NCBI GenBank assembly: GCA_943369755.1
Contig: CALROG020000009.1
Span: forward strand, 1 to 64,000
DNA: 64,000 bases
Origin: CALROG01 sp943369755
Lineage (GTDB): Bacteria > Pseudomonadota > Gammaproteobacteria > Burkholderiales > Burkholderiaceae_C
Direction of reading: 5' to 3'
Positions 50,609 to 59,964 of the stretch are shown piece by piece; position 1 is the stretch's first letter; every line of letters starts with the position of its first letter. Under the pieces are notes generated by a model. The model saw only the letters and a program-made list of their open reading frames with translations. It was not told where the DNA came from and did no database searches. Both the position numbers and the translations under genes were made by a program.

Positions 50609-51900
50609 ACGCGCTCAACGTCGCCGAATACACCCAGACCCTCGGGATGCAGGCAAAACAGGCTGCAGCCCGCATGGCGTCTGCGCCAGCCGCTACAAAA
50701 AACGCAGCACTTCGCGGGCTGGCGCAACTGCTTCGGGGTAACCTGGCCGCGCTGCAATTGGCCAACGCCAAGGACATCGAGCGTGCCAGGGCCAACGGCC
50801 TGTCGGCACCGATGCTGGATCGGCTCAAACTCACGCCCGACATTATCGAGACCGTCGCCGAGGGCTGCGAGCAGCTCGCGGCCATGGCGGACGTGATCGG
50901 CGAAATCATTGGCATGAAGCAGCAGCCCAGTGGCATCCGGGTGGGCCAGATGCGGGTGCCCATTGGCGTGTTCGGCATGATTTTCGAGAGCCGCCCCAAC
51001 GTGACCATCGAGGCCGCCAGCCTCAGCATCAAAAGCGGCAATGCCTGCATTTTGCGTGGTGGCTCGGAAGCCATTGATTCCAATACGGCGCTGGCCAAGC
51101 TGGTGCAGCAGGCGCTGGTGCAAAGCGGTCTGCCAGCCGAGGGGGTGCAACTGGTGCAGACCACCGACCGCGAGGCCGTGGGCCAGCTGATCGCCATGCC
51201 GCAGTATGTTGACCTGATCATCCCGCGTGGTGGCAAAAGCCTGATCGAGCGCATCAGCCGGGAGGCCAAGGTGCCGGTGATCAAGCACCTGGATGGCAAC
51301 TGCCATGTGTACGTGGACGACCCTTGCGACATTGCCATGGCGGTTGCGGTGGCCGACAACGCCAAGACCCAGAAATACAGCCCCTGCAATGCCAGCGAGG
51401 GCCTGTTGGTCGCGCGTGGCGTGGCGGCGGAGTTTTTGGCGAAGATCGGTGCGGTCTACGCGGCCAAGGGTGTGGAGATGCGCTGTGACGCAGAGGCCAA
51501 GGCGATCCTTGCCTCAACCGTTCGGGCTGAGCTTGTCGAAGCCCTTCTGAAAGACGCCACCGAGCAAGACTGGGCCGAGGAATATCTCGCGCCGATCATC
51601 AGCGTGAAGGTGGTTGACGGCCTGGACCAGGCCATAGCCCATATCAACCGCTATTCGTCGCACCACACCGACGCCATCATCACCCGTGACCATGTGCACG
51701 CACAGCGCTTTCTGCGCGAGGTGGACTCTGCCAGCGTGATGGTCAACGCCAGTACCCGCTTTGCCGACGGCTTTGAATTTGGCCTGGGGGCCGAGATCGG
51801 CATCAGCACCGACAAATTCCACGCCCGCGGCCCGGTCGGCATTGAAGGCCTTACCTCCTTGAAATATGTCGTTCTGGGCCAAGGTGAGGTAAGAAACTAA
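50605..51900 (+). CDS. proA: Gamma-glutamyl phosphate reductase, with an in-frame repeat A copy
   Basis: This 431-residue enzyme of proline synthesis has ESRPNVTIEAASLSIKSGNA, the active Cys in KYSPCNASEGLLV, and VNASTRFADGFEFGLGAEIGIST. Residues about 17-35 (KQAAARMASAPAATKNAAL) are encoded by a reverse-oriented copy of repeat A. Length in this part equals other ProA proteins, so no extra residues are evident. The start ATG overlaps the holA stop. Confidence 0.96.
   Translation: MNALNVAEYTQTLGMQAKQAAARMASAPAATKNAALRGLAQLLRGNLAALQLANAKDIERARANGLSAPMLDRLKLTPDIIETVAEGCEQLAAMADVIGEIIGMKQQPSGIRVGQMRVPIGVFGMIFESRPNVTIEAASLSIKSGNACILRGGSEAIDSNTALAKLVQQALVQSGLPAEGVQLVQTTDREAVGQLIAMPQYVDLIIPRGGKSLIERISREAKVPVIKHLDGNCHVYVDDPCDIAMAVAVADNAKTQKYSPCNASEGLLVARGVAAEFLAKIGAVYAAKGVEMRCDAEAKAILASTVRAELVEALLKDATEQDWAEEYLAPIISVKVVDGLDQAIAHINRYSSHHTDAIITRDHVHAQRFLREVDSASVMVNASTRFADGFEFGLGAEIGISTDKFHARGPVGIEGLTSLKYVVLGQGEVRN
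50654..50708 (-). repeat. Repeat A, copy 8 (inside proA, reverse orientation)
   Basis: Read on the minus strand it gives GCTGCGTTTTTTGTAGCGGC, then GCGCAGACGCCATGCGGGCT and GCAG, CCTGTTTTG. The first 24 plus-strand bases (from 50654) differ from the ampG-end copy at one position only. It is read in the same frame as the ampG end (Lys-Gln-Ala-x-Ala-Arg-Met). Confidence 0.78.
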
Positions 51901-51977
51901 ACAACAGCATCAGTCCCATACCGCGATGGGGGGATCCGGCCTGGCCGGTCCGCTGCATCGGGGGGCGTCCAATACCT

Positions 51978-53285
51978 ATGGTTCCCCATCTCATCACCGC
52001 CCTGACCGGCCCCATCAACGAGCTTGAGCAGCGGGTGCTGGACTCCACGCCCGCCATCGAGCGCTGGTTCAGGCTGGAGTGGATGGAGCACACGCCGCCG
52101 TTTTACAGCTCGGTGGATATTCGCAACGCGGGCTTCAAGCTGGCGCCGGTAGACACCAACCTGTTCCCCGGCGGCTGGAACAACCTGACGCCGCAGATGC
52201 TGCCCCTGGCAGTGCAGTCGGCCATGGCGGCGATTGAAAAAATCTGCCCTGAGGCCAAGAACCTTCTGGTGATCCCCGAGAACCAGACCCGCAACACTTT
52301 CTACCTGAGCAATCTGGCGCAGCTCAAGCGCATCTTCCACATGGCCGGGTTGAATGTGCGGATCGGCTCCATCAACCCCGACATCAAGGCCGCCACCGTG
52401 ATCGACCTTCCCACCGGTGAGCAGATCACCCTGGAGCCGGTGATCCGCAAAAAGGGCGGAGGCCGGGGCCGCCTGGGGCTGAAAGACTTCGATCCCTGCA
52501 CCATCTTGCTGAACAACGACTTGTCGGCCGGTGCACCTGGCATTCTGGAAGACCTGCATGAGCAATACCTGCTGCCGCCGTTGCATGCGGGCTGGAGCGT
52601 GCGCCGCAAGAGCAACCACTTCAAGAGTTATGAAGAGGTGTCCAAGCGCTTTGGCAAGCTGCTGGGCGTCGATCCGTGGCTCATCAACCCGATGTTCAAC
52701 CAGTGCGGTGAAGTCAATTTTGCCCAGGGTTTGGGGCTGGACTGCCTGACCAGCAATGTCGACGCGCTGTTGACCAAGATCCGCAAGAAATACAAGGAAT
52801 ACGGCATTAACGAAAAGCCTTTCGTTGTGGTCAAGGCCGACAACGGCAGCCATGGCATGGGCATCATGACCGTGCGTGACGTCAAAGACCTGGACGCGTT
52901 GAATCGCAATGCCAAGATCAAGATGGCCGCCATCAAGGATGGCGAGGAAGTCAGCCAGGTCATCATCCAGGAGGGCGTGCTGACCAACGAGCGCATGAAC
53001 GACGCCGTGGCCGAGCCGGTGGTCTACATGATGGACCGCTACGTGGTGGGCGGCTTCTACCGCATCCACGCCGAGCGCGGCATCGACGAAAATCTTAACG
53101 CACCGGGTGCCAGCTTTGTGCCATTGGCTTTCGCAGAGAGTACGCACTTACCTCAGCCGGGCATGAAGCCGGGGGCCAGTGCACCGAACCGCTTCTACAT
53201 GTATGGCGTGATCGCCCGCCTGGCCATGCTGGCCGCCAGCTACGAGCTGGAAGCCACCGACCCGAACGCCGAGAGTTACGACTAG
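51978..53285 (+). CDS. gshA: Glutamate-cysteine ligase (proteobacterial ATP-grasp-like type)
   Basis: This 435-residue protein belongs to the GshA family first defined in Acidithiobacillus, distinct from E. coli GshA. Marker stretches are SVDIRNAGFKLAPVDTNLFP, GGWNNLTP, FVVVKADNGSHGMGIMTV and RYVVGGFYRIHAERGIDENL. It makes gamma-glutamylcysteine, the precursor of glutathione; gshB lies 3.2 kb downstream. The ATG at 51978 follows a G-rich stretch (51917-51970) that may be a repeat remnant. A TTGTTGC/GCAACAA hairpin lies at 53286-53302 after the stop. Confidence 0.92.
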   Translation: MVPHLITALTGPINELEQRVLDSTPAIERWFRLEWMEHTPPFYSSVDIRNAGFKLAPVDTNLFPGGWNNLTPQMLPLAVQSAMAAIEKICPEAKNLLVIPENQTRNTFYLSNLAQLKRIFHMAGLNVRIGSINPDIKAATVIDLPTGEQITLEPVIRKKGGGRGRLGLKDFDPCTILLNNDLSAGAPGILEDLHEQYLLPPLHAGWSVRRKSNHFKSYEEVSKRFGKLLGVDPWLINPMFNQCGEVNFAQGLGLDCLTSNVDALLTKIRKKYKEYGINEKPFVVVKADNGSHGMGIMTVRDVKDLDALNRNAKIKMAAIKDGEEVSQVIIQEGVLTNERMNDAVAEPVVYMMDRYVVGGFYRIHAERGIDENLNAPGASFVPLAFAESTHLPQPGMKPGASAPNRFYMYGVIARLAMLAASYELEATDPNAESYD

Positions 53286-53393
53286 TTGTTGCGCTGCAAC
53301 AATGCATGCGCGGCCCGGCCCGCGGGCGCACAATAGCGGTCCCAAAGCTATGGAACCCCGTCGGCGTTGAAGCCGGCAACAAGGGGTCGTTGT

Positions 53394-55262
53394 GTGTCTG
53401 CATCCAAATCGTCGCTCGCGGCGCTCACTCTCAGCGCCATCGGTGTCGTCTACGGCGACATCGGCACCAGTGTTCTGTATGCCGTCAAGGAAGTGTTTGG
53501 CTCCGGCCACGTGCCCTTCACGCATGAAAACGTCTACGGCATCCTGTCGATCTTCTTCTGGACCTTGACGGTCATCGTCTCGCTCAAGTACGTTTTGCTG
53601 GTACTGCGGGCCGACAACAACGGAGAAGGCGGCCTGATCGCCATGCTGGCCCTGGCCTCTCAGGCCGTCAAAGACAAGCCTGAGCTGCGCAAATGGTTGC
53701 TGGCCATTGGCATCTTTGGCACCTCACTTTTTTACGGTGACGGCGTCATCACCCCGGCCATCTCGGTGCTGTCGGCGGTAGAAGGCTTGGAAGTGATCTC
53801 CCCCGCCTTCAAGACCTGGGTGATACCGCTGACCCTGGGTGTGCTGTTTTGCCTGTTTGCGGTGCAAAAGCGTGGCACCGGGGGCATTGGCAAGTTCTTC
53901 GGGCCGATCACGCTGATCTGGTTTGCCGCGATTGCGGTGCTGGGGGTGGCACAAATCGTCAAGCACCCGGAAATCCTGAGCGCCATGAGCCCGCACCATG
54001 CGCTGCGCTTCATGTTCAGCAACCCCGGCACCACCTTCATCATTCTGGGCGCTGTGGTGCTGTGCGTGACCGGTGCCGAGGCGCTTTACGCCGACCTGGG
54101 CCACTTTGGCAAGCGCCCGATCCGCATTGCCTGGTTCAGCGTGGTCATGCCCGCGCTCACCCTCAACTACTTTGGCCAGGGTGCGCTGCTGCTGGACGAC
54201 CCGGACGCGGTAAAGAACCCGTTCTACCTGATGGCCCCAGACTGGGCGTTGATTCCACTGGTGGGGTTGGCCACCATGGCCACCGTGATCGCCTCGCAGG
54301 CCCTGATTACCGGCGCCTTCAGCGTGACCAAACAGGTGATCCAGCTAGGCTACCTGCCGCGCCTGAACATCGAGCACACCAGCGTGCGCGACACCGGGCA
54401 AATCTATATCCCGTTTGTCAACTGGGGCCTGTTCGCGGCCATTGTGCTGGCCGTGGTGATGTTCCGCTCGTCAAGCAACCTGGCCGCGGCCTACGGCATT
54501 GCCGTGACGCTGGACATGTTGATCACCACCATCCTGACCTTCTTCGTCATCCGCTATGGCTGGAAGTACCCGCTGGCCCTGTGCATAGCCGCCACCGGCA
54601 GCTTTTTCATCATTGACCTGGCTTTCTTTGCCTCCAACATGCTCAAGCTGTTCCACGGTGGCTGGTTCCCGCTGGTGATTGGCGGCGTCATCTTTACGCT
54701 GATGATGACCTGGAAGCAAGGCCGGGCACTGCTCAACGCCACGTTGCGCGCGGACGCAATTGACCTCAAGAGCTTTCTGGAGGCTGTATTTGTCAGCCCG
54801 CCAGCGCGGGTGGAAGGCTCCGCCGTGTTCCTGACCGCCGAGCCTGGCACGGTGCCCAACGCCTTGTTGCACAACCTCAAGCACAACAAGGTGCTGCACG
54901 AGCACAACCTGTTTGTGACGGTGCGCAACCATGAGGTGCCCTGGATTGGTCTGGACAAGCGGGTCGAAATCGAATCGCTGGGCCACGACTGCTGGCAGGT
55001 GGTGGTGCACTATGGCTTCAAGAACGACCCCGACCTGCCCCGTGCGCTGGAGCAAATTCGTGGGCGGGGCTGCGAGCTTGAAGCCATGACCACCAGCTAC
55101 TTCTTGTCGCGCGACGTGGTGGTGCCCACCATTGGCGGCGGCATGGCCCCCTGGCGCGAAAAGCTGTTTGCACAGATGCACCACAACGCCAGCGGCGCGG
55201 CGGATTTTCTGAAGCTGCCCAATAACTCGGTGGTGGAGCTGGGCAGCAAGATCGAGATCTGA
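53394..55262 (+). CDS. kup: Potassium uptake protein Kup
   Basis: This 622-residue K+/H+ symporter has about 12 membrane helices. Signatures are SAIGVVYGDIGTSVLYAVKE, ADNNGEGGLIAMLALA, FYGDGVITPAISVLSAVEGL and ADLGHFGKRPIRIAW, and the cytoplasmic tail ends TSYFLSRDVVVPT. GTG 53394 is preferred to TTG 53367 because AAGGGG sits 8 bp upstream and the length then equals the family norm. Confidence 0.95.
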   Translation: MSASKSSLAALTLSAIGVVYGDIGTSVLYAVKEVFGSGHVPFTHENVYGILSIFFWTLTVIVSLKYVLLVLRADNNGEGGLIAMLALASQAVKDKPELRKWLLAIGIFGTSLFYGDGVITPAISVLSAVEGLEVISPAFKTWVIPLTLGVLFCLFAVQKRGTGGIGKFFGPITLIWFAAIAVLGVAQIVKHPEILSAMSPHHALRFMFSNPGTTFIILGAVVLCVTGAEALYADLGHFGKRPIRIAWFSVVMPALTLNYFGQGALLLDDPDAVKNPFYLMAPDWALIPLVGLATMATVIASQALITGAFSVTKQVIQLGYLPRLNIEHTSVRDTGQIYIPFVNWGLFAAIVLAVVMFRSSSNLAAAYGIAVTLDMLITTILTFFVIRYGWKYPLALCIAATGSFFIIDLAFFASNMLKLFHGGWFPLVIGGVIFTLMMTWKQGRALLNATLRADAIDLKSFLEAVFVSPPARVEGSAVFLTAEPGTVPNALLHNLKHNKVLHEHNLFVTVRNHEVPWIGLDKRVEIESLGHDCWQVVVHYGFKNDPDLPRALEQIRGRGCELEAMTTSYFLSRDVVVPTIGGGMAPWREKLFAQMHHNASGAADFLKLPNNSVVELGSKIEI

Positions 55263-55295
55263 CCGCGGGCGACGGGGCGGGCACAATCCCCGTCC

Positions 55296-56483
55296 ATGCG
55301 TTTCTTCAAAGACCTGAGCCTGTCGGCCGCTACCGCAGGCTTTGTCGCGGTGCTGGTGGGCTTCACCAGTTCGGTGGCCATTGTGTTCCAGGCGGCACAG
55401 GCGTTCAACGCCACGCCGGAGCTCATCACCTCCTGGATGTGGGCGCTGGGCCTGGGCATGGGGCTGTGCACGCTGGTGCCTTCGCTGGTGTTGCGCCAGC
55501 CGGTCATGGTGGCCTGGTCCACCCCCGGCGCGGCGGTGCTGGCCACGGCCGCGCTCGCGGGGGGCTTCAGCATGGCCGAGGCGGTGGGTGCCTTTTTGGT
55601 GTGCGGAGCGCTGATTACGCTGTTTGGTGTGACCGGCTGGTTTGAAAAGCTCATGAACCGCATTCCCATGGCGATTGCCTCGGCGCTGCTGGCCGGGGTG
55701 TTGGCGCGCTTTGGCTTGCAGGCTTTTGCGGCGGCACAGACGGCGCTGCCACTGGTGCTGCTGATGCTGGCCAGCTACCTGCTGGCGCGGCGCCTTTGGC
55801 CGCGTTTCGCGGTTGTCGTTACGCTGCTGGTTGCTATCATTTTTGTAGTGGCTCGCGGAGAGATGGCGCGGGCTAGCATCACATTTGGTTTGGCAATGCC
55901 GGTTTTTACCGCCCCGGTGTTCAGCTTTGCCGCCATCACCAGCCTGGCGCTGCCGCTGTTTGTGGTGACCATGGCGTCACAGAATCTGCCGGGGGTGGCC
56001 GCCATCCGCAGCGCGGGCTACACCATGCCGATCTCGCGGCTGATCACCATGACCGGTGTGGCCATGCTGGTGCTGGCTCCGTTTGGTGCCTTTGCGCTGT
56101 GCCTGAGCGCCATTACTGCTGCCATTTGCATGGGCCGCGAAGCCCATGAAGACCCGGCCCGGCGCTACACCGCCGCGGTGTGCTGCGGCGCGCTGTATGT
56201 GGTGATCGGGCTGTTCGGCGGCGCGGTTACCGGCCTGTTGACCGCGTTCCCGAAGGAGCTGGTGGTGGCCATTGCCGGGCTGGCGTTGCTGGGCACCATT
56301 GGCAGTGGCCTGGCCGTCGCGCTAAAAGACGAAAACCACCGCGAGGCCGCGCTCATCACGTTTTTGGTGACGCTTAGCGGTGTATCACTAGCCGGCGTCG
56401 GCTCGGCCTTCTGGGGTGTGGTGGCGGGCGCGATGGCGCTGTTTGTGCAACAGTACGGGCGACGCAACCCATTAAAGCCATGA
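55296..56483 (+). CDS. BenE/YdcO-family transporter, with an in-frame repeat A copy
   Basis: This 395-residue benzoate-transporter-family (BenE) protein has about 12 helices: GFVAVLVGFTSSVAIVFQAA, WSTPGAAVLATAALAGG, VTMASQNLPGVAAIRSAGY. Substrate is unclear; no benzoate genes are near. Residues about 180-198 (AIIFVVARGEMARASITFG) come from repeat A copy 6, at a helix end and loop. gshB overlaps its stop by 4 bp. Confidence 0.9.
   Translation: MRFFKDLSLSAATAGFVAVLVGFTSSVAIVFQAAQAFNATPELITSWMWALGLGMGLCTLVPSLVLRQPVMVAWSTPGAAVLATAALAGGFSMAEAVGAFLVCGALITLFGVTGWFEKLMNRIPMAIASALLAGVLARFGLQAFAAAQTALPLVLLMLASYLLARRLWPRFAVVVTLLVAIIFVVARGEMARASITFGLAMPVFTAPVFSFAAITSLALPLFVVTMASQNLPGVAAIRSAGYTMPISRLITMTGVAMLVLAPFGAFALCLSAITAAICMGREAHEDPARRYTAAVCCGALYVVIGLFGGAVTGLLTAFPKELVVAIAGLALLGTIGSGLAVALKDENHREAALITFLVTLSGVSLAGVGSAFWGVVAGAMALFVQQYGRRNPLKP
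55833..55888 (+). repeat. Repeat A, copy 6 (inside the benE-like gene)
   Basis: GCTATCATTTTTGTAGTGGC then TCGCGGAGAGATGGCGCGGG and CTAGCATCACATTTGG. The first two thirds match the family well and the tail is diverged. It is read in frame. Confidence 0.8.
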
Positions 56484-57436
56484 ATATTCTCTTTGTCGCC
56501 GACCCGCTCGAATCCTTCAAGATCTACAAGGACACCACCTTTTCGATGATGCGCGAGGCGCAGCGCCGTGGCCACCGGGTTGCGGCCTGTGAGCCCCGGC
56601 ACCTGGTCTGGCGCTCGGGCGACCTGGTGCGCGCCACGGTGCGCAACATAACGCTGACCGGGACCGACGACGAGTGGTTTCGCGAAAGCAGTGAACCCGT
56701 CAAACCGCTCAATTCGTTTGACGCGGTCATCATGCGCAAAGACCCGCCGTTTGACAGCGAATACTTCTACGCCACGCATTTGCTGGAGCAGGCCGAGCGC
56801 GAGGGGGCCCGGGTGTTCAACAAGCCGCGCACCCTGCGGGACCACCCCGAAAAGCTGGCGATCATGGAGTTCCCGCAGTACGTCAGCCCCACGCTGGTGA
56901 CGCGCAGCGCCGACGAGGTACGGCGCTTTCATGCCGAGCACCAGGACATCATCCTCAAGCCGCTGGATGGCATGGGCGGCATGGGCATCTTCCGGGTCAA
57001 GGCGGATGCGCTGAACCTGGGTTCGATCATCGAGACGCTGAACAAAGACGGCGCGCAGACGCTGATGGTGCAGCGCTTTGTGCCCGAGATTGCGCAGGGC
57101 GACAAGCGCATTCTGGTGATTGGCGGCCAGCCGGCACCGTTCAGCCTGGCGCGCATTCCGCAGGGCACCGAGGTCCGCGGCAACCTGGCGGCCGGCGGCC
57201 TGGGCGTGGCGCAGCCGCTAAGCGCTGCCGACCGCGAAATTGCCCAGGCGCTGGGCCCGGTGCTGGCCGCTCGCGGCCTGCTGCTGGTGGGCATTGACGT
57301 GATCGGAGACCGCTTGACCGAGATCAACGTCACCAGCCCGACCTGCTTTCAAGAGATCACCCAGCAAACCGGCTTTGATGTGCCGGCCATGTTTGTCGAC
57401 GCGCTGGAGGCAGCCGTCAGCGCGCCTGTCCGTTAA
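56480..57436 (+). CDS. gshB: Glutathione synthetase
   Basis: This 318-residue ATP-grasp enzyme has the N-terminal MNILFVADPLESFKIYKDTT, MRKDPPFDSEYFYATHLLE, the ATP loop LKPLDGMGGMGIFRV and the end INVTSPTCFQEI. It joins glycine to gamma-glutamylcysteine. It is translationally coupled to the benE-like gene and overlaps the convergent yafJ by 20 bp. Confidence 0.96.
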   Translation: MNILFVADPLESFKIYKDTTFSMMREAQRRGHRVAACEPRHLVWRSGDLVRATVRNITLTGTDDEWFRESSEPVKPLNSFDAVIMRKDPPFDSEYFYATHLLEQAEREGARVFNKPRTLRDHPEKLAIMEFPQYVSPTLVTRSADEVRRFHAEHQDIILKPLDGMGGMGIFRVKADALNLGSIIETLNKDGAQTLMVQRFVPEIAQGDKRILVIGGQPAPFSLARIPQGTEVRGNLAAGGLGVAQPLSAADREIAQALGPVLAARGLLLVGIDVIGDRLTEINVTSPTCFQEITQQTGFDVPAMFVDALEAAVSAPVR

Positions 57437-58178
57437 CAAACACCCGCAGTTCCCCCGGCGCGAACTGCACCCAGGGCTCGTTGGTGGTCAGCGGTGCCGT
57501 GACCACCACGGCCACCCGGTCTTGCGGTGTGGTGGCCTGGGCAAAGTCAATGCTCAGGTCTTCGTCGGTGAGCTGCGCGTGCGCAAACGGGTGCTGGCGC
57601 TGCACATGCCAAAGCTGGGTAGAGGCATGCGCCCACAGCGCCTGACCGTTGGACAGCAGAAAGTTGAAGCTGCCGTGTGCGGCAATGCGTGGAGCCAGTT
57701 CGCGCAACGTCAGGGTGAGCTCGTCGACACTCGGCGTGTCGGCATGCGACTTGGCCAGCTCTTGCATGAGCCAGCAAAACGCCCGCTCGCTGTCGGTGCT
57801 GCCAACGGGTTTGAAGCCCGCATGCAGCCGGGGGTAGAAATCCTTCAGGTCGCCGTTGTGGGCAAATACCCAGTAGCGGCCCCACAGCTCGCGCACAAAG
57901 GGGTGGCAGTTTTGCAGGTTCACCGGGCCCTGGGTGGCCTTGCGGATGTGGGCAATGACGTTTTCGCTCTTGATCGGGTAGCGCCGGATCAACTCGGCCA
58001 CCGGTGAGTCGCAGGCGGGCAGGTGGTCCACAAAATGGCGCAGGCCGCGGTCTTCAAAAAACGCGATACCCCAGCCGTCAGTGTGCTGGTCTGTTTTGCC
58101 GCCGCGCTGGGCAAAGCCGGTGAAGCTGAACATCACGTCAGTGGGGGTGTTGCAGTTCATTCCCAGCAGTTGGCACAT
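57417..58178 (-). CDS. yafJ: Class II glutamine amidotransferase (YafJ-like)
   Basis: This 253-residue Ntn-type protein has the nucleophile Cys2 (MCQLLGMNCN). It continues with DGWGIAFFEDRG, AHIRKATQGPVNLQNCHPF and WVFAHNGDL. It belongs to the YafJ/Gat2 group. YafJ-like proteins are thought to act as amidohydrolases on small amides; the substrate here is not shown. It is convergent with gshB. Confidence 0.9.
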   Translation of the reverse strand: MCQLLGMNCNTPTDVMFSFTGFAQRGGKTDQHTDGWGIAFFEDRGLRHFVDHLPACDSPVAELIRRYPIKSENVIAHIRKATQGPVNLQNCHPFVRELWGRYWVFAHNGDLKDFYPRLHAGFKPVGSTDSERAFCWLMQELAKSHADTPSVDELTLTLRELAPRIAAHGSFNFLLSNGQALWAHASTQLWHVQRQHPFAHAQLTDEDLSIDFAQATTPQDRVAVVVTAPLTTNEPWVQFAPGELRVFVNGQAR

Positions 58179-58182
58179 CAGC

Positions 58183-59661
58183 CTATTCTCCTTTTGGTAC
58201 GGGCTTTTCGCGCAGTTGCCAGGCTGCCACCAGCGCCACTGCGCACAGTGCCGCCAGCATCAGAAAAGACTCATTGAAGGCGGCCAGCCGCGCTGCACTG
58301 GTGACAGGGTTGGTGAGGGTGTCGCCATGCGCGGCAATGCGCCACTCCAGCACAATGCCGCACAGGCTCACACCCGCCGCGCCGCCCAGCATGCGCACGA
58401 AGTTGATGGCGCTGGAGCCTTGCGGAATGAGCGCTCGGTTCAGCCCGCGCATGGCCCCCAGGTTGAGCGACGGCAGGATGAAGCCCAACCCGATGCGCCC
58501 CAGAATCGCAAACGCCACCAGCACCCACAGCGCGGTGCCCAGGCCCACCAGCACCATCAGTGCGAAGGACAGCGTCAGCAGGGCCAGCCCGGTGCTTACC
58601 AGCAGGTAGGTGGGCTGGCGGTCCGCCAGGCGGCCGACGAACGCGATGGTGACGGCCAGCACCAGGCCCGCTGGCAGCAAAATGGTGCCCACATGTGACG
58701 CCGACAGTTGCAGCCCCATTTGCATGTACACCGGCAACAGATAGGTGGAGCCGAACAGCGCCGTGCCGTAGATGAAGGCCACGATGCTGCCCATCGCAAA
58801 CTGCCGGTGGCTGAACAGGTTCAGGTTCATCAGGGCCTCGCGCCCGGTGGCCATCAGGCGGCGCTGCCAGGTCACAAACGCCACCAGCGCCAGTGCCGCG
58901 CCGGCCAACAGCAGGCCCGCGCGCAGCGAGCCACCGCCGTGCAGCTGCACCAGGCCATTGAGCAGGCACAGCGTACCGGCCGCGCCGAGCAGCAGGCCGC
59001 GCCAGTCCAGCGGCGCGCCGTCGCGGTTGGCGGCCACCCCGCCCGGCGATGTGACGGGCACAAACCGGTAGGCCATGTATATCGACGCCAGGCAAAACGG
59101 CACCACCATGAAGAAGATCGAGCGCCAGCCAAACAGGTCTACCAGCACACCGCCAATGCTCGGGCCAATGGCCGGGGCCAGTACCACGCCCATGCCGAAG
59201 AAGCCGCTGGCACGGCCCTGCTCATGCGGCTCAAACGCGCGCAGGATGATGATGGCCGGAATAGGCTGAACGATGCCGGCCGCCAGGCCCTCGGCCACGC
59301 GCGAGGCCAGCACCATTGCAAAGGTGTTTGACAGGCCGCCCACCACGCCCCCGGCCAGCAGCAGCAGCATCGTGCCCACATAGGTTCGGCGGTAGCCGTA
59401 GCGCGCCAGCAGCCAGGGCGTGGTCAGCATGGACACGGTCATGGCCACCATGAAGCCCGAGCTGACCCACTGCGCCCGTTCCTGCCCCAACGTGAAGTGC
59501 TGGCTCATGTCCGGAATGGCCACGTTGACGATGGTCGACGACATGATCGACGCCATGGTGCCGATCATCACCGACAGCAGCAGCAGCCAGCGGTAGCGCG
59601 GGCCATGGCGCTGGCGCAGCGCGTCCAGCGAGGAGTGGCCCGGCGTAGAGCCCTCAGCCAT
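58183..59661 (-). CDS. DHA2-family MFS multidrug efflux protein
   Basis: This 492-residue transporter has 14 predicted helices and EmrB/QacA-like motifs (TIVNVAIPDMSQHFTLG, ITGMASIMSS-like first helix, FFGMGVVLAPAIGPSIGGVLVD). The ATG at 59661 gives MAEGSTPGHSSLDALRQRHG; the frame extends upstream but overlaps the CWC gene. No EmrA-type membrane fusion partner is next to it. It overlaps the upstream CWC gene by 8 bp. Confidence 0.87.
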   Translation of the reverse strand: MAEGSTPGHSSLDALRQRHGPRYRWLLLLSVMIGTMASIMSSTIVNVAIPDMSQHFTLGQERAQWVSSGFMVAMTVSMLTTPWLLARYGYRRTYVGTMLLLLAGGVVGGLSNTFAMVLASRVAEGLAAGIVQPIPAIIILRAFEPHEQGRASGFFGMGVVLAPAIGPSIGGVLVDLFGWRSIFFMVVPFCLASIYMAYRFVPVTSPGGVAANRDGAPLDWRGLLLGAAGTLCLLNGLVQLHGGGSLRAGLLLAGAALALVAFVTWQRRLMATGREALMNLNLFSHRQFAMGSIVAFIYGTALFGSTYLLPVYMQMGLQLSASHVGTILLPAGLVLAVTIAFVGRLADRQPTYLLVSTGLALLTLSFALMVLVGLGTALWVLVAFAILGRIGLGFILPSLNLGAMRGLNRALIPQGSSAINFVRMLGGAAGVSLCGIVLEWRIAAHGDTLTNPVTSAARLAAFNESFLMLAALCAVALVAAWQLREKPVPKGE

Positions 59662-59875
59662 TTGCTGGGGGCGCGGCCGCTGCCGTGGCGCAACGTTGGC
59701 AGATACAGGCTTTGTCGCGTGCGGCGTCGGGCACGCGGGACAGCACTTCAGGCGCAAAGACAATTTTTGTGCACCAGCAGGGCGCTTGCGCCTGGCCAGA
59801 TTCAAGCGCAAGCGCCATCGCGCAGCGGTTGGGCTCGCCGCATAGCGGGCAGCGGTTGGGATCGGGGACAGGCAT
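59654..59875 (-). CDS. Cysteine-rich CWC-family protein
   Basis: This 73-residue protein has eight cysteines in the CWC pattern: CPLCGEPNRCAMAL, PCWCTKIVF and CICQRC. Such proteins probably bind zinc; function unknown. It is upstream of, and overlaps, the DHA2 transporter gene, so it is likely co-expressed. Confidence 0.88.
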   Translation of the reverse strand: MPVPDPNRCPLCGEPNRCAMALALESGQAQAPCWCTKIVFAPEVLSRVPDAARDKACICQRCATAAAAPPANG

Positions 59876-59964
59876 TCAGGGCAGTGTAGCGCCGCATCAG
59901 GGTCTGAACGGGTGTGCGCCCGGTTGCGCTGGTGCCATCATTGCCCAAAAACAAGGAGACATTC

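Noticed and set aside
51917..51970. Third member of repeat B upstream of gshA (and a similar stretch at 42177-42262 before hprK)
   Set aside because: Both are G/C-rich and share short pieces with repeat B or each other, but I could not align them over their length with confidence.
53286..53302. Terminator after gshA
   Set aside because: TTGTTGC/GCAACAA forms a hairpin but no T-run follows; kept only as a note in the gshA entry.
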